Source: Flavobacterium sp.
GTDB lineage: Bacteria > Bacteroidota > Bacteroidia > Flavobacteriales > Flavobacteriaceae
DNA: 48,113 bases
Direction: 5' to 3'
Assembly (NCBI RefSeq): GCF_025352425.1
Contig: NZ_JANXTI010000011.1
Location: forward strand, 1 to 48,113
Part shown: positions 1-6,762 of the stretch, in pieces
Layout: every line of letters starts with the position of its first letter
Position numbering within the stretch: the first letter of the stretch is position 1
Notes under the pieces: generated by a model
Told to the model about the DNA's origin: nothing
What the model saw: the letters and a program-made list of their open reading frames with translations, nothing else
Databases searched by the model: none
Made by a program: the position numbers and the translations under genes

Positions 1-1
1 A

Positions 2-178
2 CTTTGCGCAAAAATTATACTTAGAATAAATGGTTCCGAAAAAGGGATTGAGGGAATACTAAAAAATAAAGGCGATGGTTATAGCGGTGCTGAGCTTAAG
101 AACCTGAAATTTGACACTAAACAAGACAGTACATCTACAGAATTCGTTTTTAAAGAAATTAGCGGAATAATCGATTAA
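2..178 (+). CDS. 3' end of an unidentified protein (partial)
   Basis: An open frame runs in from the left edge of the window and stops with TAA at 176-178, giving the last 58 codons of a protein whose start lies outside. The translated end is hydrophilic and finishes with FVFKEISGIID. I do not recognise the family. A hairpin followed by a T-run starts three bases after the stop, which supports this being a true gene end on the plus strand. The frame is chosen because it is the only plus frame open over the whole stretch that also ends next to the terminator. Confidence 0.55.
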   Translation, partial: LCAKIILRINGSEKGIEGILKNKGDGYSGAELKNLKFDTKQDSTSTEFVFKEISGIID

Positions 179-180
179 TA

Positions 181-221
181 AAAAACTCCCCCGTTATTGA
201 CATTCTTTGGAGGTTTTTTTT
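181..221 (+). terminator. Intrinsic terminator after the partial gene
   Basis: AAAAACTCC at 181-189 pairs with GGAGGTTTTT at 209-218 with one bulged G, and the right arm runs on into a tract of eight T. It closes the transcript of the partial gene at 2-178. Confidence 0.6.
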
Positions 222-269
222 CTTGCTTCCGACCTCAAAAACGAACTTCCCACCTCTGCGAAATAAGAA

Positions 270-458
270 AACGAGGCTTTTTACCTCGTTGATGAGGTTA
301 TTTACTTCTTCGTTGAGGTTTTGAACCTGAACGGTGAGGTTCTGTGCTTGGACGGTGAGGTTATTTAACTCGTCGACGGGGTTATTTGCTTCTTCGTTGA
401 GGTTTTGAGCTGGGACGGTGAGGCTTTTTGCTCAAACGGCGAGGTTATTAACTTGGTG
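270..458. repeat. 21-bp tandem repeat array 1 (nine units)
   Basis: Nine successive 21-bp units begin at 270, 291, 312, 333, 354, 375, 396, 417 and 438. The constant part is G(N)(N)GAGGTT at the start of each unit; the last third varies. Read on the minus strand in one frame, each unit gives a heptad of the type N-L-T-V-Q-A-Q, but that frame has a stop in the eighth unit and I see no start codon or flanking coding sequence, so it is probably not a gene. Two further arrays in the window, at 1248-1520 and 28699-28866, have the same period but different sequence. The array fills most of the intergenic stretch 179-520. Confidence 0.85.
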
Positions 459-485
459 GATAAGTAAAATAATTTTTTATATTTG
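453..485 (+). promoter_or_regulatory. Candidate Bacteroidota promoter for the 521 gene
   Basis: TATATTTG at 478-485 matches the flavobacterial -7 consensus TAnnTTTG, and a TTG at 453-455 lies 22 bp upstream, within the usual -33 spacing. It would start transcription about 30 bases before the ATG at 521 and could drive the whole cassette-like region to 2180. Confidence 0.45.
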
Positions 486-517
486 ATAAATAAAATGTTT
501 GTTGCGCCTATATACAA

Positions 518-1074
518 GTTATGCCCAATTGTAAAACGACAACATTGAAAAAAATATTGACACTTTTTTTGACATCACTTTCGATATTTACTTTCGGGCA
601 GACAGACACGACAAAAAAAAAGTATGAATATGAAATATGTATTTACCATAGACCAAAAGAAAAACCGACAGTTATTAAGAACGAGAGAATTGGTATAGGC
701 GACACAACAATAGCATTTGTTAGCGGGACAATTTATGACTACGAAAAGCAACCACTTGGCTTTGCTGCCTTAAACTTTTTAAGTCTGACTGACAGTAGTA
801 AGCACGATGTATTTACAGACAGTTTAGGTAACTTCAAATTACACTTACCAGCAGACAAATATAAATTGACTGCATTATTTGTTGGTTACACAAGCTTGAC
901 AATTGACGACCTTCAACTTGGGACTGGAGAACTTCGTGAACTTAAATTACAACTTGGAAACGGTGGTGCATTCAAGACATATTTGATACAGTCTGACAAA
1001 CCACTCAGCGAAAAGGATTTGCGAAAAACAGAGAAACGACTTAGACGAAAAGGATGAAAACAACTGGGCATAAC
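518..1074 (+). mobile_element. Cassette-like element 1
   Basis: The element starts with GTTATGCCCAATTG (518-531) and ends with CAACTGGGCATAAC (1061-1074), which are reverse complements at 13 of 14 positions. It contains one gene in the orientation expected of an integron cassette, with the long foldable junction (1061-1208) directly downstream of the stop. In integron cassettes the start of a cassette pairs with its own end when circular, which is what is seen here. No integrase gene lies in the window, and the junction triplets GTT/AAC fit attC while the flanking purine/pyrimidine positions do not fit perfectly. Confidence 0.45.
521..1057 (+). CDS. Secreted protein with carboxypeptidase-regulatory-like domain
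   Basis: The product is 178 residues. Residues 1-27 form a signal peptide with a basic start and a hydrophobic core ending in FTFGQ. Residues about 66-145 resemble the CarboxypepD_reg-like beta-sandwich common in Bacteroidota: GTIYDYEKQPLGFAALN, then a TDSLGNFKL turn and a VGYTSLTI strand. In larger proteins this domain precedes TonB-dependent receptors; here it stands alone, so a small envelope protein is likely. The C-terminus is basic. The start codon ATG overlaps the junction GTTATG of the cassette-like element; an in-frame TTG at about residue 9 would still leave a signal peptide. Function unknown. Confidence 0.7.
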   Translation: MPNCKTTTLKKILTLFLTSLSIFTFGQTDTTKKKYEYEICIYHRPKEKPTVIKNERIGIGDTTIAFVSGTIYDYEKQPLGFAALNFLSLTDSSKHDVFTDSLGNFKLHLPADKYKLTALFVGYTSLTIDDLQLGTGELRELKLQLGNGGAFKTYLIQSDKPLSEKDLRKTEKRLRRKG

Positions 1075-1208
1075 AGCACCTACCCAAAAGGCGGGGTTTC
1101 GTGTTCCAAAGACAGTTTTGTGGCTAATCAAACATTAGTTTTTCAAATGAAGTTTTGTGGCAAATGTCCCGCCCTTCGGGTAGCTGCAAAACGTTACAGG
1201 CTAGTGTT
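1061..1208 (+). other. attC-like junction 1
   Basis: GCATAAC (1068-1074) and GTTACAG (1193-1199) bound a foldable stretch of about 130 bp. Inside them, GCACCTACCCAAAAGGCGGG (1076-1095) pairs with CCCGCCCTTCGGGTAGCTGC (1168-1187) at 17 of 20 positions. The loop side holds two copies of AGTTTTGTGGC (1114 and 1151) and a small CTAAT/ATTAG hairpin. Size, the AAC...GTT bounding triplets and the imperfect long stem resemble long integron attC sites such as the Vibrio repeats. Assignment is by structure only. Confidence 0.45.
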
Positions 1209-1536
1209 CCCAAAATTGCGTGGAATGGAAATAACTTAAAATAGAAGTAAATTATAATTCTACCAACGTAATTTATAATGTTCGCGTTGAAATTTATAAT
1301 GTTGTCATTGTAATTTATAATATTCGCGTTGTAATTTATAATGTTCGTGTTGTAATTTATAATGTTGTCATTGTAATTTATAATGTTCGTGTTGTAATTT
1401 ATAATGTTGTCATTGTAATTTATAATATTCGTGTTGTAATTTATAATGTTGCCGTTGTAATTTATAATGTTGCGGTTGAAATTTATAATGTTAACGTTGT
1501 AATTTATAATGTTGGCTTAAAACACCAGCCTATAAC
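1193..1536 (+). mobile_element. Cassette-like element 2, without a gene
   Basis: GTTACAGGCTAGTGTT (1193-1208) and AACACCAGCCTATAAC (1521-1536) are reverse complements at 14 of 16 positions, giving the same own-start/own-end relation as element 1. Between them are about 40 bp of nondescript sequence and then the 21-bp array 2, which runs exactly up to the closing end. No ORF with a usual start codon is present, so this would be a non-coding cassette. A frame is open from 1235 to about 1604 but lacks ATG, GTG or TTG at a sensible place. Confidence 0.4.
1248..1520. repeat. 21-bp tandem repeat array 2 (thirteen units)
   Basis: Twelve well-kept 21-bp units start at 1269 and recur every 21 bases to 1520, with one decayed unit at 1248-1268. 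Each starts TAATTTATAAT and is followed by a variable part such as GTTCGCGTTG, GTTGTCATTG or GTTCGTGTTG; GTTGTCATTG occurs three times in units 2, 5 and 7, which suggests duplication of more than one unit at a time. One plus-strand frame reads as repeats of I-Y-N-V-x-V-V with no start codon. There are no unique spacers, so it is not a CRISPR. Confidence 0.9.
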
Positions 1537-1662
1537 AGCCGTTTCTCGCAATTGCGAATTTTGTGGTAAGTTCACGTTCTCGTTTCGCAAGAATTTTTAT
1601 CTTTAACAGAAAATAATTCGTTCCGAAGTTCGCAACTGACGCTAAGCGTGGGAACGTTGCCG
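1521..1662 (+). other. attC-like junction 2
   Basis: CCTATAAC (1529-1536) and GTTGCCG (1656-1662) bound about 130 bp. CAATTGCGAA (1549-1558) pairs with TTCGCAACTG (1629-1638) at 9 of 10 positions. The fold is less complete than in junction 1, and the whole is placed between element 2 and the gene at 1698 just as an attC would be. Confidence 0.35.
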
Positions 1663-1697
1663 TCAATCGCCCATCACGTAAATTTACACTATAACTT

Positions 1698-2180
1698 ATG
1701 AAATACTATTTTAAAACTATTTCAGTTTTTTTGCTATTCTTTTTTATAACATCATTCATCGTAAATGAGCAGAATAAACTAAAAACTGGATTTTATTATC
1801 TAGCTGACAAAGAAGATGGAAGCGAATTAATCAAAGATGTGGACGGAGAAGATACGTTCGCAGTTGACAAAAGAGAAATATTAACCGTTAATGATTTTAG
1901 TGATGCAAAATTTGTTATAAGAAATGCTAAACCAAATCCAATAAAAATAATAGAATTAAAGTTGACAAAAGTTGGTAGAAAAAAATGGTTAGAAATTAAA
2001 AACCAATTATCATCTTCCGGAGAAAGTGTTGTATTTATCTGCAATGACAAAATTTATTTAGAAAAAACTATATCTGGAAGTAATAATATAGAAAATTCAA
2101 CGATTGATTTATTAATTGAATCAAAATATCAAGAAGAAGTTATTAAGGTAATTAAATCTGAAATTAACGACAGCCGCTAA
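1698..2180 (+). CDS. Small SecD-P1-head-like exported protein
   Basis: The product is 160 residues. Residues 5-22 are strongly hydrophobic and form a signal peptide or N-terminal anchor. The rest resembles the head part of the SecD/SecDF periplasmic P1 domain: GFYYLADKEDGSEL, then ELKLTKVGRKKWLEI, which parallels the L-x-L-T-x-x-G-x-x-x-F/W of SecD, and a later FICNDKIYLEKTISG, which parallels the conserved DGKV strand followed by I-x-G. No SecD transmembrane channel part is present, so it cannot replace SecD; a free-standing binding domain is more likely. It sits in the third cassette-like element, with an attC-like half-site immediately after its stop. The family match is by eye and moderate. 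Confidence 0.6.
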   Translation: MKYYFKTISVFLLFFFITSFIVNEQNKLKTGFYYLADKEDGSELIKDVDGEDTFAVDKREILTVNDFSDAKFVIRNAKPNPIKIIELKLTKVGRKKWLEIKNQLSSSGESVVFICNDKIYLEKTISGSNNIENSTIDLLIESKYQEEVIKVIKSEINDSR

Positions 2181-2210
2181 CAGCCGTTTAGTGCAATAAT
2201 TAGTTCATTT
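2171..2210 (+). other. Truncated attC-like half-site
   Basis: CCGCTAACAGCCGTTTAGTGC follows the stop at 2180 and repeats the AACAGCCGTTT start of junction 2 (1534-1544), but no matching right half with GTT is seen before the next gene at 2241. The closing heptamer CGCTAAC pairs with the opening GTTGCCG (1656-1662) at 5 of 7 positions. It probably marks the right-hand edge of the cassette-like region. Confidence 0.35.
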
Positions 2211-2240
2211 TTTTCTTAACTGAATTCTAATACCCACCAA

Positions 2241-2873
2241 ATGAAATACATATTAATTTGTTTCGCCTCCTTACTACTTATCTGTTGCAGTAAGTCAACC
2301 TTTAATCCGGAATGGACAAAGCAAACGGCACCGTCAACTTATACCGCACGGTTTGAAACATCAAAAGGGAATTTTGACATAGAGGTAACCCGCGCCTGGT
2401 CGCCACAAGCTGCCGACCGCCTCCACCAACTATTGACACATCACTTTTATGACAATCAGTATTTCTACCGCGTTGTACCTAATTTCGTGGTGCAGTTCGG
2501 GAATATTGATACTACAGTTACAAAGAGATGGGAGAAATTTAAGGTCGCCGATGAGCCCGTTCTCAAAAGTAACCTAAAAGGTTATGTAAGTTTTGCAAGG
2601 GCTGGTAAGGAAACACGAGGAAATGACCTGTTTATCAATCTTAAGGACAACGTCAGGTTAGATACTGTAGCCCCTGAAGGGGTTAGAGGATATCCGGTAT
2701 TGGGTTATGTAACAAATGGCATGGAAGTGGTAGAAAAATTTTATTCGGGATATGGCAATAAGACTATGGACGTATATGATTCCCTGAGCGCCAACCGCGC
2801 GAAGTACTTAAAGCTTTTTCCAAAACTGGATTCCATTAGGAAAGCGTATATCCTAAAAAATACGAAAGATTGA
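2241..2873 (+). CDS. Peptidylprolyl isomerase, cyclophilin type, lipoprotein
   Basis: This is a 210-residue cyclophilin that should catalyse cis-trans isomerisation of Xaa-Pro bonds in exported proteins. Residues 1-16 form a lipoprotein signal (LLLICC), so the enzyme is probably anchored in the periplasm-facing envelope. The cyclophilin fold begins near residue 36 (ARFETSKGNFDIEV); FYRVVPNFVVQFG matches the F-x-R-V-x-x-x-F-x-x-Q-x-G core, with the catalytic Arg and the binding Phe and Gln kept. The G-x-x-S-x-A-R-A segment follows, and PVLGYVTNGMEVVEKF matches the C-terminal strand. A terminator lies after the stop. Upstream is the edge of the accessory region; the next gene is unrelated. Confidence 0.88.
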   Translation: MKYILICFASLLLICCSKSTFNPEWTKQTAPSTYTARFETSKGNFDIEVTRAWSPQAADRLHQLLTHHFYDNQYFYRVVPNFVVQFGNIDTTVTKRWEKFKVADEPVLKSNLKGYVSFARAGKETRGNDLFINLKDNVRLDTVAPEGVRGYPVLGYVTNGMEVVEKFYSGYGNKTMDVYDSLSANRAKYLKLFPKLDSIRKAYILKNTKD

Positions 2874-2924
2874 TAGAATTAAGCGCAATCAAAAAATAAA
2901 TGGCTATATTTGAACTAGTGATTT

Positions 2925-2957
2925 CCAAACCTCAATAAGCATTGAGGTTTGGATTTT
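2925..2957 (+). terminator. Intrinsic terminator after the cyclophilin gene
   Basis: CCAAACCTCAAT (2925-2936) and ATTGAGGTTTGG (2941-2952) form a perfect 12-bp stem with the 4-base loop AAGC, followed by ATTTTT. Confidence 0.85.
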
Positions 2958-2981
2958 TACTTTTTGTATTTTTACAACACT

Positions 2982-3314
2982 ATGGATTTACAGGAGCAAT
3001 TAAAAAAACTTTTTCCGGAGCACCAACCTTCTAACGAACCTGAAGCGATTGAACAGCAAAAACATACTCTTTTTATCCAAAAAGAACCTGTGATTTGTAA
3101 GTATGAAAAACGAAAAGGAAAAGCAACAACCATCATTGAAGGCTATGAAGGCAACGATGAAGATTTTAAAATATTAGCCAAAGAACTTAAAACCAAACTC
3201 AGCGTTGGAGGAACTTTTAAAGACGGTGCAATCATTATTCAGGGTGACTACCGCGATAAGATAATGAATTTATTAAAAGATAAAGGCTTTAAGGTAAAGA
3301 GAGTAGGCGGATGA
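2982..3314 (+). CDS. SUI1/YciH-family translation initiation factor
   Basis: The product is 110 residues of the eIF1-like SUI1 family, which in bacteria (YciH) acts on the small ribosomal subunit and affects start-site choice. The domain covers residues about 35-108: VCKYEKRKGKATTIIEGYEG, ILAKELKTKLSVGG, then GDYRDKIMNLLKDKGF, which matches the G-D-x-x-x-x-(I/V)-x-x-x-L signature. An ATG 33 bases upstream would add a hydrophobic tail unlike the family, overlapping the terminator, so the start at 2982 is preferred. TATTTTTAC occurs 7 bases before the start and may be a degenerate -7 box giving a very short leader. Confidence 0.85.
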   Translation: MDLQEQLKKLFPEHQPSNEPEAIEQQKHTLFIQKEPVICKYEKRKGKATTIIEGYEGNDEDFKILAKELKTKLSVGGTFKDGAIIIQGDYRDKIMNLLKDKGFKVKRVGG

Positions 3315-3316
3315 AA

Positions 3317-3349
3317 AATTACGAATTACGAATTATCAATTACGAATTG
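3317..3349. repeat. AATTACG short direct repeats
   Basis: Four near copies of AATTACGAATT-type sequence lie between the SUI1 gene and the nucleoside phosphorylase gene. Similar AATTC/AATTAC clusters occur at 6114-6149 and 28621-28641, always in gaps between genes. Confidence 0.6.
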
Positions 3350-3380
3350 CAAATAACCGAATAACCAAATTAACAATAAA

Positions 3381-4247
3381 ATGATCAAGTCATCTGAACT
3401 AATATTAAACCCAGACGGAAGTGTGTATCACTTAAACCTGAAACCCGAACATATTGCAAACGATATCATCTTTGTAGGTGATCAAAACCGTGTCGAGAAA
3501 ATTACACAGTTTTTTGACAGCATCGAATTCTCAACACAAAAGCGAGAATTTAAAACGCAAACAGGTTTATACAAAGGCAAAAGAATTACTGTAATGTCAA
3601 CCGGCATTGGGCCTGATAACATTGACATTACCATCAATGAATTGGATGCTTTGGTTAATATTGATCTGACAACGCGTCAGCCTAAGGAGCATTTAACGTC
3701 ACTAAACATTGTGCGTATAGGAACTTCAGGTTCATTACAGCACGATATTCCTGTGGATAGTTTTGTTATGGGCGAATATGGACTTGGACTCGATAACATG
3801 CTCCGCTCCTACGTGATTGAGGATATCTGCGAAAAAGATATGGAAGATGCTTTTATCAAACACACTAATTGGGATATGAGAAAAGGAAAACCTTATATAA
3901 TCGCATGCTCCGAAACAATGAAAAATAAATTCGACAGCGATCAAATCCACAAAGGAATTACAGGAACTGCGGGCGGATTTTATGGCCCACAAGGAAGAGT
4001 ATTGCGTTTGGCAATTCAGGATCCGGAGTTAAACGGCAAAATGGATAATTTTAAATTTAACGGCGTCAGAATGGCGAATCTCGAAATGGAAACTTCAGCA
4101 ATTTATGGTTTAGGAAAGCTTTTGGGACACAATTGCTTGTCGTTGAATGCCATTATCGCCAATCGCTCTGACGGAAGCTTCAGTGCTGATCCATACAAAG
4201 CGGTGGATGAATTGATTCAGTATACCTTAGGGAAGTTTGCTGACTAA
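3381..4247 (+). CDS. Nucleoside phosphorylase, uridine phosphorylase type
   Basis: This 288-residue protein belongs to the PNP/UDP phosphorylase superfamily, which splits a nucleoside with phosphate into base and ribose-1-phosphate in nucleotide salvage. DIIFVGDQNRVEKI at residues 27-40 is the phosphate-binding start, VMSTGIGPDNIDI follows, IVRIGTSGSL is the conserved mid-domain strand, and MANLEMETSAIYGLGKLLG near residue 232 is the E-M-E ribose-binding signature. Bacteroidota members are usually called uridine phosphorylase; specificity cannot be read with certainty. It is cytoplasmic, with no signal peptide. The gene at 4314 follows in the same direction after 66 bp and may be co-transcribed. 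Confidence 0.85.
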   Translation: MIKSSELILNPDGSVYHLNLKPEHIANDIIFVGDQNRVEKITQFFDSIEFSTQKREFKTQTGLYKGKRITVMSTGIGPDNIDITINELDALVNIDLTTRQPKEHLTSLNIVRIGTSGSLQHDIPVDSFVMGEYGLGLDNMLRSYVIEDICEKDMEDAFIKHTNWDMRKGKPYIIACSETMKNKFDSDQIHKGITGTAGGFYGPQGRVLRLAIQDPELNGKMDNFKFNGVRMANLEMETSAIYGLGKLLGHNCLSLNAIIANRSDGSFSADPYKAVDELIQYTLGKFAD

Positions 4248-4313
4248 AAATAGAGCAAAGAAAAAAGAAACAAAGACTTAAATCTTGCTTCCTGCTTCTT
4301 TCATCTCAACAAT

Positions 4314-5165
4314 ATGAAAACAATAAATATAGCCGGAGTTCCCGAACATTTCAACCTGCCATGGCAATTGTGCATCGAAAACGGTGAGTTTGAGGAAATC
4401 GGAATCGATTTACAATGGACCGACGTTCCCGAAGGTACAGGCAAAATGTGCCAGATGCTTCGCGACAAGGAAACTGATATTGCAGTTATCCTGACGGAAG
4501 GTATTGTGAAAGATATCGTTGCAGGAAATGACTGTTCCATTGTACAGGTGTATGTTGAAAGTCCATTGATTTGGGGAATCCATGTCGTTGCTAATTCAAA
4601 ATACAATGCACTGGCTGATTTAGAAAATACCAAAGTAGCCATTTCCCGATATGGATCGGGTTCGCATTTGATGGCGTATGTCAACGCTCAAAATCAAAAT
4701 TGGAATACTGAAAACTTGCAGTTTGAAATCGTAAATACTATCGAAGGTGCAGTTGAAGCACTGACTAACAGTAGCGCAGATTATTTTATGTGGGAACGTT
4801 TTATGACAAAACCTTTGGTTGATAAAGGTGTTTTCCGCCGCGTGGCAGATTGTCCAACGCCATGGCCGTGTTTTGTAATTGCTGTTCGGAATGGGTTTTT
4901 GGAAGCCAATGAACAAAGCGTTGCGCTTCTGTTGGAAACAATAAACAATACAACCATCGAATTCAGGAATATTCCAAGTATTGACAGAACATTAGCATCA
5001 CGGTACAATCTGAAATCCGAAGATGTGAAAGAATGGCTATCGCTCACCAAATGGTCACAGAAACCATTAGCCGAAAAAGTGTTAAACAATATCCAAAATC
5101 AATTGTTTGACCTTAAAATTATCGATAAAAAAGGTACTTTTGCTGAAATCGTGAAAGCCGTTTAG
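4314..5165 (+). CDS. Solute-binding-protein-fold protein without signal peptide
   Basis: The 283-residue product looks like a type 2 periplasmic-binding-protein fold of the NMT1/THI5 kind: MKTINIAGVPEHFNLPW, WTDVPEGTGKMCQMLRDKETDIAVILTEG for lobe 1, WGIHVVANSKYNALADLENTKVAISRYGSGSHLMA for lobe 2, and a helical C-terminus. In transporters this fold delivers solute to an ABC permease. Here the first residue is followed at once by the first strand, with no signal peptide or lipobox, and no permease or ATPase gene is near. A cytoplasmic binding or synthetic role is therefore possible, but the ligand is unknown. It lies between the nucleoside phosphorylase and a membrane transglutaminase-like gene. 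Confidence 0.7.
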   Translation: MKTINIAGVPEHFNLPWQLCIENGEFEEIGIDLQWTDVPEGTGKMCQMLRDKETDIAVILTEGIVKDIVAGNDCSIVQVYVESPLIWGIHVVANSKYNALADLENTKVAISRYGSGSHLMAYVNAQNQNWNTENLQFEIVNTIEGAVEALTNSSADYFMWERFMTKPLVDKGVFRRVADCPTPWPCFVIAVRNGFLEANEQSVALLLETINNTTIEFRNIPSIDRTLASRYNLKSEDVKEWLSLTKWSQKPLAEKVLNNIQNQLFDLKIIDKKGTFAEIVKAV

Positions 5166-5182
5166 CTTTTGCCATTGTCAAT

Positions 5183-6115
5183 ATGATAAAAATTGGAGGT
5201 CTTACTTATCAACAACTTAGAGAAAAATTCAGGATAAAAAGTCCGTGGGACATGATTATCATTTTTATCTTAAACATACTGATTACTATTCCAATTTTTA
5301 TTATTGCCCACCACAATCTAATTACACTTGATTGGGCAAATCACGTAGACAGGGTTTTATTATTTATTCTTATCCTCGTAACGATTCAGCTTATTTTAAG
5401 GGCTATGAGAAGGATAACTTTAATTTCAGTGATACTCTATTTACTTTTTTTATTGTTTGGAACCCTATCCGGCAGATACAATTTTCAAACCGTGTTTGAA
5501 GATTATCGCTCCATGATGTACACTATGAACGATGATCCATATCCACAGGATATTATCATTACCAAATTGCTGCCTTTTCCAAATAAATCAACAATTCTGA
5601 ACGCAGTTGAATACCAAAATCCAAGAGTTAGAGCTTTTGCCATCAAAGCGGTCAACAAACATTTTAAAAATGTAAAAAAATATTATGATTATTTTACTAT
5701 CATTCAATCGTTCGCTGTTTTTAAGGAAATAAATAGCCGATGGAATTATGTCAGCGATCCAAAAGGTCATGATTATATTGCCAAAGCCACCGAATCTGTT
5801 CAATATCTTTCGGGCGATTGCGATGATCATTCCGTGTTTATGGCTGCCTGCATTAAATCTATTGGCGGCACTATGCGCCTTATTCATACCAAAGGACATA
5901 TTTACCCCGAATTATTAATTGGCAGTAAAAAAGATTTGGAACATATTAACTATGCCATCAAAAAAGAGCTTTTCCCAATGGAAAGTAAAAACAAGTCGAT
6001 CAATTACCACATTGATGAGCGTGGTAATATTTGGCTCAATCTGGATTATACAGCAAAATATCCCGGCGGACCATTCATGAATGAAGAAATACTTGGTGCA
6101 CTTACACTTGATTAA
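5183..6115 (+). CDS. Membrane-anchored transglutaminase-like protein
   Basis: The 310-residue product has three hydrophobic segments (about 24-43, 58-75, 79-96) followed by an extramembrane domain. That domain carries a transglutaminase/cysteine-protease-like triad: Cys213 in SGDCDDHSVFMAACI, His239 in HTKGHIYPEL and Asp288 in WLNLDYTAKYPGG. These three blocks in this order are typical of the bacterial transglut_core superfamily, whose members mostly hydrolyse or transfer peptide bonds; the substrate here is unknown. The gene starts 17 bp after the previous stop and is probably in the same transcript. A short direct-repeat block follows the stop. Confidence 0.75.
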   Translation: MIKIGGLTYQQLREKFRIKSPWDMIIIFILNILITIPIFIIAHHNLITLDWANHVDRVLLFILILVTIQLILRAMRRITLISVILYLLFLLFGTLSGRYNFQTVFEDYRSMMYTMNDDPYPQDIIITKLLPFPNKSTILNAVEYQNPRVRAFAIKAVNKHFKNVKKYYDYFTIIQSFAVFKEINSRWNYVSDPKGHDYIAKATESVQYLSGDCDDHSVFMAACIKSIGGTMRLIHTKGHIYPELLIGSKKDLEHINYAIKKELFPMESKNKSINYHIDERGNIWLNLDYTAKYPGGPFMNEEILGALTLD

Positions 6116-6149
6116 TTCACCATTCATAATTCACCATTCACAATTAATT
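6114..6149. repeat. AATTCACCATTCA direct repeat
   Basis: AATTCACCATTCA occurs at 6114-6126 and 6129-6141, 15 bp apart, followed by a third partial AATTAATT. The first copy overlaps the stop codon of the preceding gene. Confidence 0.6.
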
Positions 6150-6182
6150 TACTATATTCGTTTCTAAATAAAACGACCTATA

Positions 6183-6752
6183 ATGAAAAAGTTATTTTGT
6201 CTATTTCTCCTGCTGTCATTGGCTTCTCAAGCACAAGAGAATACTGTGCTTGCCAACAAAAAGAATGAATTACGGGTAGATGTTCTCTCTGCCATCGTTT
6301 ATGCAAAAGCAAGTGTTAGTTACGAACGTTTTTTTGGGAAGGATTGGTCTACGGGTTTTAACGTGAATTTTTCAAACAGCAATAAACTAAATGACGATTT
6401 TGATAACGGATACAGAAACAACGTTCCAAAATATGAGTTTAACCCTTATTTGAGATATGCGTTATCAAAAAGTAAATCAAGATATTATTTTGCCGAGGTT
6501 TTTGGCTCCTATAATGGTGGCGATTTTAAGGAAATAATGCGAGTGAACGGAGAAAATGGCATTGGCTATTATACCACTGTGAAATCAAAATACACCGATT
6601 TTGGTTTGGGTGGAAGTCTGGGTTATAAAATGTATTTCAATAATAGCATTGCTTTAGAATTTATTGTCGGGTTTGGTTCAAATCTTACCAATCGTGACAA
6701 AAGTCCAGACGTTATTTCAAGAGTTGGTTTAAATTTAGGGTATCGATTTTAA
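6183..6752 (+). CDS. Outer-membrane beta-barrel protein
   Basis: The product is 189 residues with a signal peptide at 1-17 (ending SLASQAQ). The mature part alternates hydrophobic and polar residues in strands separated by glycine- and asparagine-rich turns, and ends with LNLGYRF, the aromatic C-terminus typical of outer-membrane barrels. VDVLSAIVYAKASVSYERFFG resembles the start of the DUF3575-type barrels of Bacteroidota. An eight-stranded small barrel would fit the length. Function is not known. The next gene follows after 10 bp and is likely co-transcribed. Confidence 0.72.
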   Translation: MKKLFCLFLLLSLASQAQENTVLANKKNELRVDVLSAIVYAKASVSYERFFGKDWSTGFNVNFSNSNKLNDDFDNGYRNNVPKYEFNPYLRYALSKSKSRYYFAEVFGSYNGGDFKEIMRVNGENGIGYYTTVKSKYTDFGLGGSLGYKMYFNNSIALEFIVGFGSNLTNRDKSPDVISRVGLNLGYRF

Positions 6753-6762
6753 TATAGATAAG

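Noticed and set aside
1054..1239. 61-aa plus-strand ORF across junction 1
   Set aside because: It lies wholly on the foldable attC-like junction, has no family likeness and overlaps the stop of the real gene.
1248..1520. CRISPR array
   Set aside because: Units are contiguous 21-bp tandem repeats with no unique spacers and no cas genes nearby.
1235..1604. Long open frame through array 2 as a heptad-repeat protein
   Set aside because: No ATG, GTG or TTG at a plausible place and the frame is open mainly because the unit length is a multiple of three.
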